DNA of 48,372 nucleotides from Bacillus sp. MM2020_4 (GTDB lineage: Bacteria; Bacillota; Bacilli; Bacillales; Cytobacillaceae), in the NCBI RefSeq assembly GCF_011250555.1, contig NZ_JAANMZ010000035.1, positions 1 to 48,372 on the forward strand. Reading direction: 5' to 3'. Within the stretch, counting starts at the first letter, position 1. Each line of letters begins with the position of its first letter. The notes beneath the pieces are model-generated. The model saw only the letters and a program-made list of their open reading frames with translations. It had not been told where the DNA came from and did not search any database. Below, one piece after another: positions 18,098-25,027 of this stretch. A program made the translations under genes and the position numbers.

Positions 18098-18131
18098 CCC
18101 AGCAGCAAAAGGATACCTTATTGGTGCTGGG
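18098..18131 (-). terminator. Terminator-like hairpin between hydratase and ACAD genes
   Basis: On the minus strand CCCAGCA (from 18131) pairs with TGCTGGG (to 18098), followed by the T-rich run TTTATTTTTGT. It lies 29 nt past the stop of the hydratase gene. It may trim expression of the downstream ACAD, SDR and thiolase genes relative to the first four genes. Confidence 0.6.
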
Positions 18132-18159
18132 ACAATTTTGTAATGTCATCATTCATTCA

Positions 18160-18561
18160 TTAATATTGTTGAAACACAACCTCACCCTGCAAAACATCTT
18201 TCCCTTGTTGGTTAACAGCTTGGACAGCAAAGCGCAGCGTCTTTTCCTGCTTTTCCTTGACTGTTGCTTTGAGTGTAATCACATCGTTTAAAAACACCAT
18301 TCCTTTAAAACGGATCGAGTAATCGCGAACAAACCCTTCCTCATAAAAGGAAGTGAACAGTTTCGCCAAATTGCCCATTGTCCACATCCCATGGGCAATG
18401 ATTCCTGGTAAACCTGCCTTTTTAGCCTCTTCGTCAATCGTATGAATCGGGTTAAAATCCCCTGAAGCACCGGAATATTTAATGAGGTCCATCCTTGAAA
18501 CAGGCGCCAGTTGAATTTCATTTACTGCTTCACCAACCTGTAATTCTAAAAGTGTACTCAT
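18160..18561 (-). CDS. MaoC-like hot-dog dehydratase/(R)-enoyl-CoA hydratase, catalytic subunit
   Basis: A 133-aa single hot-dog protein with the hydratase-2 motif at residues 29-40: YSGASGDFNPIH, catalytic Asp35 and His40. Proteins of this kind hydrate trans-2-enoyl-CoA to (3R)-hydroxyacyl-CoA. Its ATG overlaps the stop of the preceding hot-dog gene (ATGA), implying equal amounts and a heterodimer, as in HadAB or the ChsH1-ChsH2 pair of steroid degraders. A fitting next step is the SDR at 19030, which has MFE-2-type (R)-dehydrogenase features. Confidence 0.88.
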   Translation of the reverse strand: MSTLLELQVGEAVNEIQLAPVSRMDLIKYSGASGDFNPIHTIDEEAKKAGLPGIIAHGMWTMGNLAKLFTSFYEEGFVRDYSIRFKGMVFLNDVITLKATVKEKQEKTLRFAVQAVNQQGKDVLQGEVVFQQY

Positions 18562-19007
18562 TTCACCAACACCTTCCTCACAGCTTCCGATATGACAACC
18601 GTCGAGGTTGAACTAAAAATGGTATTCCCAGTCAAATCTTCACCAAAGCTCTCAAGTACGAGGAATCCCATCTCGCCAAAATTCCCTTTTTTCTCAAAAT
18701 ATTTTTTCACAATCGAATAGCAGTAAATTTCTTCCCCAACCAATAATGGCCGGACATAGTGAAAGGTTTGCTCCCCATGAATCAAGCCTTTATTTGGTAG
18801 ATTTAATCCTTCAATGACCCCATAATCAAATACCCTCGGGAAGGTTGGCGGGGCAATATTGTTTTTATATCTGGAACGTCTGCCAGTTTCCTCATCAACA
18901 TAGATAGGGTGAGGGTCGCCAATGGCTACTGCAAAGTTCTTAACAGCCCCTCTTTCAACGACATTCTTAACTTTGTTTGAAATCTTGCCTATCTGGTCTT
19001 TAAACAA
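18558..19007 (-). CDS. FAS1-like/MaoC N-terminal-type dehydratase subunit
   Basis: A 149-aa hot-dog protein of the group that matches the non-catalytic N-terminal half of two-domain hydratases (HadA/HadC-like, MaoC_dehydrat_N). It has the typical GAVKNFAVAIGDPHPIY, IAPPTFPRVF and LIHGEQTFHYVRPL segments but not the GDxNPxH catalytic motif. The start is TTG at 19007, with GAGGTGG seven bases upstream. It overlaps the catalytic subunit gene by 4 bp. The pair likely forms one heterodimeric enoyl-CoA hydratase, which usually indicates bulky or long acyl chains. Confidence 0.85.
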   Translation of the reverse strand: MFKDQIGKISNKVKNVVERGAVKNFAVAIGDPHPIYVDEETGRRSRYKNNIAPPTFPRVFDYGVIEGLNLPNKGLIHGEQTFHYVRPLLVGEEIYCYSIVKKYFEKKGNFGEMGFLVLESFGEDLTGNTIFSSTSTVVISEAVRKVLVK

Positions 19008-19029
19008 TTCAACTCCACCTCACAACAAA

Positions 19030-19794
19030 TTAATTTTTCGGACCGCCAGCAACATAAATCACTTGACCATTAACGAAGGATGATGGCTCATCAGCAAAAA
19101 AGGCAACAGCATTAGCGATATCTGCCGGCTTCCCGCTTCGACCGACAGGGATGGCAGCCACACTTGCTTGAATTAACTGCTCAAATGGAATCCCAATTCT
19201 TGCTGCTGTTTCTTTCGTCATTTCGGTTTCAATAAATCCAGGTGCAACAGAGTTTGCTGTAATCCCAAATCTACCCAACTCAATTGCCAGCGTTTTCGTA
19301 AAGCCCTGCAAGCCTGCCTTAGCTGCGGCATAATTGGCCTGACCGCGATTACCAAGAGCTGAAGTAGAAGAAATATTGATAATCCGCCCATATTTTTGTT
19401 CCACCATGTATTTTTGAACCGCACGAGCGGCATTGAAGGATCCCTTTAAATGCACATCCATTACCGTTTGCCAATCGGACTCTGTCATTTTAAATAACAG
19501 ATTATCGCGAATAACTCCAGCATTATTGACCAAAATATCAACGGAACCAAACGCCTCATAAACTTCCTTAACGGCGGCTTCCACTTGCTCCGCATCAACA
19601 ACATTCGCAACCTTTGAATAGACATCATAGCCTTTTTCTTTTAATTCACTCGTTGTCGCGCTCAATGCCTCTTCATTTAAATCGATAAAGGCAACCTTAG
19701 CGCCTTCCTGTGCAAAAAGTTCAACAATCCCTTTCCCAATACCTCGGCTTCCGCCTGTTACCAATGCCACTCTACCTGCAAATCTGCCTGTCAT
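19030..19794 (-). CDS. SDR, (R)-3-hydroxyacyl-CoA dehydrogenase/FabG-like
   Basis: A 254-aa short-chain dehydrogenase. TGGSRGIG is at residues 13-20, NNAG at 90-93, catalytic Ser142, Tyr155 and Lys159. The residue normally Asn in the tetrad is His115 in MDVHLKG, as in the (R)-hydroxyacyl-CoA dehydrogenase of peroxisomal MFE-2 enzymes. Asp38 after the second strand (FIDLN) suggests NAD(H), consistent with an oxidative role. AGGGGGA precedes the ATG. It is placed directly before the heterodimeric (R)-hydratase genes, so an (R)-specific beta-oxidation branch is a good inference. Confidence 0.88.
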   Translation of the reverse strand: MTGRFAGRVALVTGGSRGIGKGIVELFAQEGAKVAFIDLNEEALSATTSELKEKGYDVYSKVANVVDAEQVEAAVKEVYEAFGSVDILVNNAGVIRDNLLFKMTESDWQTVMDVHLKGSFNAARAVQKYMVEQKYGRIINISSTSALGNRGQANYAAAKAGLQGFTKTLAIELGRFGITANSVAPGFIETEMTKETAARIGIPFEQLIQASVAAIPVGRSGKPADIANAVAFFADEPSSFVNGQVIYVAGGPKN

Positions 19795-19839
19795 TTTTCT
19801 TCCCCCTAAAATTAAATAGATAACGCTTACAGTAAAGAT

Positions 19840-21018
19840 TTAAACGTATTGCCCAACCTTTACATGACCCTTGATAAGATTACGTGCAATAATCATCTTC
19901 TGGATTTCATCCGTACCATCGTAGATTCTCCATAGCCTTGCTTCACGGTACCAGCGCTCAATCGGCAATTCCCTTGTGTAACCCATGCCGCCATGAATTT
20001 GCAGAACACGGTCGACGACATTGTTCCCCATATTGGCACCGTATAATTTTGCCATCGAAGCTAAGTGACGATTGTCTTCCCCGTTATCAAGCGTAAAGGC
20101 AGCGTTTAAAACCAGCCATTTAGCTGCTTCAATTTCAACCGCTGAATCCGCAATCTGCCACTGGATGGCCTGCCGTTCTGCAATTGGTTTTCCAAAGGTA
20201 ACCCGTTCTTTCGCATAATCAATCGCCATTTGTAATAGGCGCTCTGCAGAACCGACTGCTCTTGCCCCTACCACCCATCTGGCAAAGCCAATCCATTCGA
20301 GTCCAAGATTGTAGCCCTTGTGTAATTCACCGAGAATGTTTTCCTCCGGAACACGGACATTTTCAAATACTAATCCGGCTGGGCCCCATTCTCCCATTGT
20401 ATGTATATACTCGGATTTCCAGCCCATCGCACGATCGACAATAAAGCAAGTGACGCCTTCCCGGCCATTTGTTGATTGATGCAATTTTTTATCTGTGATG
20501 GCAATCGCCATGACAAAGTCCGCTTCATTTCCACCGGTGATAAAGGTCTTTTCTCCATTTAACACCCAGTCATTTCCATCCTTCACAGCGGTCATTTTAA
20601 TATTTCTTGTATCAGATCCTGCACCAGGCTCGGTCATCGCGAAGCATGACTTCTTCTCACCATTAATTGTAGGAAGTAAATATTTTTTCTTTTGTTCTTC
20701 ATTTCCGTAATAAAGAATATTATCTGCAGAACCGCCAAACTGAAAAGGGACAAATGTTTTGGATACCTCCATTAAAACAATGGCCATCATCATTTGCCCA
20801 AGGTTAGCGCCGCCGTATTCTTCAGGTGTATTAATTCCCCAAAAACCCGCTTCCTTAGCTTTTAATTGCAATTCTTTTAGTTTTCCGGCTGGGAGACTTG
20901 GCTTCCCTTCTCTTTCATTTCTCAGTACATCGTTTTCAAGTGGAATGAGCTCTTTTTCTACGAATCTTCTAATTGTTTTCTGGACCATTTTTTGTTCATC
21001 CGTCAAACGTAAATACAC
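19840..21018 (-). CDS. Acyl-CoA dehydrogenase
   Basis: A 392-aa flavin-dependent acyl-CoA dehydrogenase, first gene of the catabolic operon. It shows CFAMTEPGAGSDTRNI, LNGEKTFITGG, IHGGMGYTRELPIERWYREARLWRIYDGTDEIQ-type blocks in order. The catalytic base, Glu in the usual YEGT motif, is Asp here (YDGTDEIQKM). GGAG lies 8 bp before the GTG at 21018; another in-frame GTG three codons upstream is too close to it. The promoter and a 22-bp palindrome lie just upstream. Confidence 0.92.
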   Translation of the reverse strand: MYLRLTDEQKMVQKTIRRFVEKELIPLENDVLRNEREGKPSLPAGKLKELQLKAKEAGFWGINTPEEYGGANLGQMMMAIVLMEVSKTFVPFQFGGSADNILYYGNEEQKKKYLLPTINGEKKSCFAMTEPGAGSDTRNIKMTAVKDGNDWVLNGEKTFITGGNEADFVMAIAITDKKLHQSTNGREGVTCFIVDRAMGWKSEYIHTMGEWGPAGLVFENVRVPEENILGELHKGYNLGLEWIGFARWVVGARAVGSAERLLQMAIDYAKERVTFGKPIAERQAIQWQIADSAVEIEAAKWLVLNAAFTLDNGEDNRHLASMAKLYGANMGNNVVDRVLQIHGGMGYTRELPIERWYREARLWRIYDGTDEIQKMIIARNLIKGHVKVGQYV

Positions 21019-21091
21019 ACCAATCACTCCATTCTTAATCTTGAAATCTAGCTTTTACCCCTAAAAAAAGAATATGCAAAAATCACCGGAT

Positions 21092-21113
21092 ACATACCTA
21101 CCGGTTGGTATGT
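21092..21113. promoter_or_regulatory. 22-bp palindromic operator candidate (TetR-type)
   Basis: ACATACC-T-ACCGGT-T-GGTATGT reads the same on both strands except at one symmetric position pair. It begins right where transcription from the promoter at 21121-21149 should start, so a bound repressor would block initiation. Size and symmetry are typical of TetR-family operators, and TetR repressors commonly control acyl-CoA catabolic operons. No regulator gene is in the window. Confidence 0.6.
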
Positions 21114-21120
21114 TAGTTTT

Positions 21121-21149
21121 ATTTTATTCTGAAATTTCGGATAATACAA
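21121..21149 (-). promoter_or_regulatory. Sigma-A promoter of the acyl-CoA catabolic operon
   Basis: Minus strand: TTGTAT (21144-21149), 17-bp spacer, TAAAAT (21121-21126). The expected start falls around 21114, about 95 nt before the first codon, and the palindrome at 21092-21113 covers the initially transcribed region. Confidence 0.6.
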
Positions 21150-21268
21150 GGCTAAATTTAATTAAATTTATCTTTCTTGGATATTTGCCTGTTTTTTTAC
21201 AAATAATATGTTTGATATTCAGATAGAATATCATCGTTTCAAAGTATCCTATGATGAGGTGATTTTAG

Positions 21269-21421
21269 ATGAGCTACAAAGATCATTTAGATCCGCACTC
21301 GGAGTTATTTCACCACACCTTTACGAGGCCGAAACGCCAAAAGTCACAGGTGAATGGACAAACGCAAATGACGCAAAACACAATCATCTTAAGGAGCAAT
21401 GCCAAGGCCCATCGCTGGTAG
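21269..21421 (+). CDS. Small protein of 50 residues
   Basis: A short frame with a strong ribosome site: GAGGTG, 7 bp spacer, ATG. The product starts MSYKDHLDPHSELFHHTF and contains TRPKRQKSQVNGQTQ, so it is basic, His- and Gln-rich and hydrophilic, with no membrane segment or signal. The SQVNGxTQ stretch recalls the YpzG-like small proteins of Bacillus, but I am not certain of this. An intrinsic terminator 27 bp beyond the stop makes a one-gene unit. Longer frames across the same DNA have no ribosome site. It is transcribed away from the catabolic operon. Confidence 0.7.
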   Translation: MSYKDHLDPHSELFHHTFTRPKRQKSQVNGQTQMTQNTIILRSNAKAHRW

Positions 21422-21446
21422 TGGCTAAGGTATTCGAAACGAAAAT

Positions 21447-21488
21447 GAAAAAGCCTTTTCTCGGTAAAACGGGAAAGGGTCTTTTTTT
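21447..21488 (+). terminator. Intrinsic terminator after the small gene
   Basis: AAAAG-CCTTTTC (about 21448-21460) pairs with GAAAGGG-(T)-CTTTT (21473-21485), with a G-U pair and one bulge, and runs into seven T (21482-21488). Confidence 0.65.
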
Positions 21489-21590
21489 GTCAAAAAATTT
21501 ACCTTTATTCCGAAACAACTTCATATTGAAAATGCTTGTTCAGAACTATATCATTAATTACATCAAATTAAACTTGAATGGAGAACGATT

Positions 21591-22094
21591 ATGTTTGCAA
21601 ATTTCACTATCAGGGACGCGGAATTACATGATATGCCAAAAATTATCGACATATACAATTCAACCATCGCTAGCAGAATGGTAACGGCAGATTTAGAGCC
21701 CGTATCAGTAGAAAGCCGGATGAATTGGTTTAAGGAACATTCTCCAACTTTTCGTCCTTTATGGGTGGTAGAGATGGATGGTAGGTTGTGTGGCTGGGTA
21801 AGCTTTCAATCGTTCTACGGCAGACCTGCTTATCATGCTACTGCAGAAATTAGTATTTATATTGATCAAGATTTCCGTGGAAAAAAACTGGGCAAATTTC
21901 TTATCCAAAAAGCCATTGATGCCTGTCCTAAGCTCGAAATCAAGACTTTGCTTGGTTTTATCTTTGGTCATAATGAACCTAGTATTCACCTTTTTCATCG
22001 CTTTGGTTTTGAAAAGTGGGCACACTTGCCAAATGTGGCAGAACTTGATGGAATCGAGAGAGACTTACTGATCCTTGGGAAAAGAATCGTCTAA
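21591..22094 (+). CDS. GNAT family N-acetyltransferase, phosphinothricin acetyltransferase-like
   Basis: A 167-aa GNAT acetyltransferase of the phosphinothricin/methionine-sulfoximine acetyltransferase group (B. subtilis YwnH type). It begins FTIRDAELHDMPKIIDIYN, has the substrate-side VTADLEPVSVESRMNWF segment and the acetyl-CoA-binding loop RGKKLGKFLIQKAI around residue 100. GGAG lies 7 bp before the ATG. Family members acetylate the amino group of glutamate analogues and can give resistance to them; here this is inferred from homology. It stands alone between the small gene and the kinase. Confidence 0.85.
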   Translation: MFANFTIRDAELHDMPKIIDIYNSTIASRMVTADLEPVSVESRMNWFKEHSPTFRPLWVVEMDGRLCGWVSFQSFYGRPAYHATAEISIYIDQDFRGKKLGKFLIQKAIDACPKLEIKTLLGFIFGHNEPSIHLFHRFGFEKWAHLPNVAELDGIERDLLILGKRIV

Positions 22095-22196
22095 AATTCA
22101 TTCCAAAACAACCCGATATCTAGTATGATATACAATAGTAGAAAAACTATTTATACACGGTGGGAAACGTACCAACTTTAAAGAACTGGAGATTTT

Positions 22197-23864
22197 ATGA
22201 GCAAAAAAAAGCTAGTTTTCCTTTACTTTATTACTAGTTTAATTTGGATAAATGTATCGAATTTTATCATCCATCAGCTAGTGCCTTCCTCCTATATTCC
22301 TATGGTTGAGAGATCGAAGGAAATACTATATATTACCGTAACGGGCGGATTCATTTACTTTTTCCTTCATAAGAAGCAGGAATTAACTGTTTCTAAAGAA
22401 GGTCAAAATCGTTTATCCACGTTAATCAATTCCATGGTTGACTTTGTTAACTTCAAAGATGGTGAAGGAAGATGGATTGAAGCGAATGATTTTGGTTTAC
22501 AGTTGTTCCAGCTTGAAAACGTAGATTATCGTGGGAAGAAGGACTCGGAACTAGCCGAATATACAGACTTTTATGGTGATGCCCTTAAGTTTTGTGAGAT
22601 TTCTGATGAGGAGACATGGGAAAATAGAAAAATCACCCGGATTGAGGAAGTTCTCCCTGTTCCTGATGGTTCAACGAAAACTTTTGATACCATCAAAGTC
22701 CCGCTTTTTCATTCCGACGGCTCAAGGCAGGGATTAGTCATTATAGGTCGGGATATTACCGAAAAAAAAGAAATGGCCAGACAATTGGCAGAAAGCCAAC
22801 AGCAATATAAATCCTTATTTGAGTACAGTCCGGATATCGTTTATATGTTGGATTTGGATGGAAATATTACGAATCTCAACCCCCATTTTGACGTTATCAC
22901 TGGTTTCAATCGGAATGAAATGATTGGAAAAAGTGTCAAAACCATATTGGCCAAAAAATACAAACCATTCCTAAGCCGCTTTATTTCCGCTGTTGTAGAG
23001 GAAGTAAAGCCGGTTATGTATGAGATTCAAATCCAACATAAGAATGGAAAGCCGATTACCTTACAATGTACGTCTCTTCCCATCATTATCAATGGCAACA
23101 TTACGGGAATTATTGGGTATGGCAAAGATGTTACCATCTTGAGAAAAACGGAGGAGCGCCTACGAAGAACAGAGAAACTTTCTGTTGTCGGGGAATTATC
23201 AGCTAGTGTTGCCCATGAAATCCGCAATCCGCTTACTTCCTTGAAGGGGTTTGTCCAGCTGTTGCAAGTGGAGGACGAGAAGCATCAACTTTATTACCAA
23301 ATTATGTCGGATGAATTAGATCGAATCAATCACATCGTTGGAGAACTGTTGCTATTAGCTAAGCCGCAGCATCTTAAATTTACTAAGGCTGAAATTCAAA
23401 AGCTTTTGAATGATGTCATCTCGTTACTCCGAACCGAAGCGTCTTATTATAATGTTCAAATCGTGTCTGTTTTTCCGGAACAAGAAATATACATTGATTG
23501 TGAGCCAAACCAGCTAAAACAATTGTTTATCAATATCATAAAAAATGCTATTGAAGCATCAATCAATGGTGGAACCGTTTCAATCGGATTAGAACTACTT
23601 GAAAAGGATCTGGTTGTTATTACAGTAAAGGACAATGGCTGCGGGATTTCCAAGGGGCGATTAGAGAAAATCGGTGAGCCCTTCTATTCTTCTAAGGAAA
23701 AAGGAACAGGTTTAGGACTTACGGTCAGCTTCAAAATTGTTCAATCACATAGTGGCACCATTCGCTTTGACAGTCAGATAAATCAAGGAACATCCGTTCA
23801 TATAACCCTCCCAGCCATTCATGGTAACGATAGGAAACAGAAAAAACAACAAGCCCTTTCATGA
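22197..23864 (+). CDS. PAS-domain sensor histidine kinase (sporulation-kinase-like)
   Basis: A 555-aa membrane kinase. Two membrane helices (about 5-25 and 42-60) with a very short outside loop, two PAS domains (about 75-195 and 200-320), a HisKA domain with phosphorylation site His340 in SVAHEIRNPLTSL, and a HATPase_c domain with N box LFINIIKNAIEAS, G1 DNGCGIS and G2 GTGLGLTV. The layout and the H box resemble Bacillus kinases that feed the Spo0A phosphorelay (KinC/KinE type). No response regulator gene is adjacent, which also fits that class. Its final codons form one arm of a shared terminator. Confidence 0.88.
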   Translation: MSKKKLVFLYFITSLIWINVSNFIIHQLVPSSYIPMVERSKEILYITVTGGFIYFFLHKKQELTVSKEGQNRLSTLINSMVDFVNFKDGEGRWIEANDFGLQLFQLENVDYRGKKDSELAEYTDFYGDALKFCEISDEETWENRKITRIEEVLPVPDGSTKTFDTIKVPLFHSDGSRQGLVIIGRDITEKKEMARQLAESQQQYKSLFEYSPDIVYMLDLDGNITNLNPHFDVITGFNRNEMIGKSVKTILAKKYKPFLSRFISAVVEEVKPVMYEIQIQHKNGKPITLQCTSLPIIINGNITGIIGYGKDVTILRKTEERLRRTEKLSVVGELSASVAHEIRNPLTSLKGFVQLLQVEDEKHQLYYQIMSDELDRINHIVGELLLLAKPQHLKFTKAEIQKLLNDVISLLRTEASYYNVQIVSVFPEQEIYIDCEPNQLKQLFINIIKNAIEASINGGTVSIGLELLEKDLVVITVKDNGCGISKGRLEKIGEPFYSSKEKGTGLGLTVSFKIVQSHSGTIRFDSQINQGTSVHITLPAIHGNDRKQKKQQALS

Positions 23865-23882
23865 CGAGCTTGTTGTTTTTTT
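23841..23882. terminator. Bidirectional terminator shared by kinase and gerB genes
   Basis: A perfect 14-bp stem (23841-23854 with 23868-23881) ending in T-runs on both strands. The stop codons of the two convergent genes lie in the 13-nt loop and overlap each other, so the stem arms are coding on both sides. Confidence 0.85.
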
Positions 23883-24968
23883 CTTTCGATTCCGACTAAA
23901 CGCAATGATAAGTAATATGGGGGGAATAATGATTTGAAATGGCCAATGTAAATAAACAGGTACCACTTTTAACCCTTCTTGAATATGTTCCGCATATGAA
24001 GAGGAAATCGTTACAGAGGCTATTAAAATAATTAAACCAATGGGAAAACTTAACTTCTGATGGTTTTTAAACTTGAATAATTCTGCTGCACCGATCACCG
24101 CGGCATAGAAAAAGATCGAGATTTTAAAGAAACAGCCAATCATCAAATAAAGCATAAATAGAACATCCAGTCGTTCAATAAAATTAGCCAACTGAATTTT
24201 CCCTATCGTAGTGAGCAGCGGGAAATTCGAGCGCTGAAAAAGGTCTACCCCTAACGTAGCTACATTTATAGCACACGTTATCGTTACGTTAATTCCAGCC
24301 AGAATCATCCCACCCATACAGGCAAGTTTTACTTTTTTATGATCATTCAAATAGGGAAGCAACATGGTGAAAACAACCATTTCCCCAAATGGAAAGGTAA
24401 TCGTGCCCCTAATAAATGTGATAAACACTGGCTTCCAGCCATATTCTAAAACTGGCTGAAGATATTCCAAATGAATTAGCCCAGAAAAGAGAATGAGAAG
24501 GAAGCCAGCAGTTGCCATCAGGTAGATGACACCAAAAAATAGTTCCCCCACTCGTGCAATCACTTCAATCCCTTTATGAATCGCATAAATAATGGTCAGC
24601 ATCATCAAGGCGTTAATAACAATGAGCGGGGTATTAAAATAAATAGTGGTTGTGAGTAATTCACCAAAATCACGCAATACCCGTGTCGAACAATAGATGA
24701 AATAGATAATATACAACAAGCCAAGCAGCCGTCCTATCCATTTCCCCATAATTTTTTGCACATAACTCGTTAATGGCAGTGTAGGATAATATTTATATAG
24801 TTGATAATAAACAAGAAATAGCAATAAACCACCAGCTAAGCCCAATAACATCGATATCCACGCATCTTGTTTTGCGGAAGCTCCAAGACCCACAAGAATC
24901 GCACTGCCCATTTCAAACAAAACTACCAAGATAAACATCTGGGATGCCTTGATTTTTGCCTTTTCCAT
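23859..24968 (-). CDS. Spore germination permease subunit B (GerAB family), second copy
   Basis: A GerAB/YndE-family membrane protein (369 aa, about ten helices, APC superfamily) that forms the ligand-sensing subunit of the nutrient germination receptor in the spore inner membrane. AAGGGG lies before the ATG. It is a close paralogue of the neighbouring copy at 25028 (long identical runs such as RVLRDFGELLTTTIYFNTP), and the upstream 25 bp with the ribosome site are shared too, so the pair arose by tandem duplication. The largest difference is a segment near residue 190 (FIRGTITFPFGEM here, FLQETNLRPFGEM there). It is last in the operon. Confidence 0.9.
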   Translation of the reverse strand: MEKAKIKASQMFILVVLFEMGSAILVGLGASAKQDAWISMLLGLAGGLLLFLVYYQLYKYYPTLPLTSYVQKIMGKWIGRLLGLLYIIYFIYCSTRVLRDFGELLTTTIYFNTPLIVINALMMLTIIYAIHKGIEVIARVGELFFGVIYLMATAGFLLILFSGLIHLEYLQPVLEYGWKPVFITFIRGTITFPFGEMVVFTMLLPYLNDHKKVKLACMGGMILAGINVTITCAINVATLGVDLFQRSNFPLLTTIGKIQLANFIERLDVLFMLYLMIGCFFKISIFFYAAVIGAAELFKFKNHQKLSFPIGLIILIASVTISSSYAEHIQEGLKVVPVYLHWPFQIIIPPILLIIAFSRNRKKKTTSSS

Positions 24969-25027
24969 TGCGTTAGCCCCTTTTCTAAGGGTTTTTAATT
25001 AAATAGTAGTTATGAAACCAAACAACC

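Noticed and set aside
18146..18163. FadR-like site TGAATGAATGATGACATT before the ACAD gene
   Set aside because: Only one half matches the consensus, it overlaps the end of the hydratase gene and no promoter lies beside it.
21208..21684. 158-codon plus-strand frame spanning the small gene and the terminator
   Set aside because: No ribosome site, crosses an intrinsic terminator and the start of the acetyltransferase gene, and the predicted protein has no family features; the 50-codon gene in another frame has all the signals.
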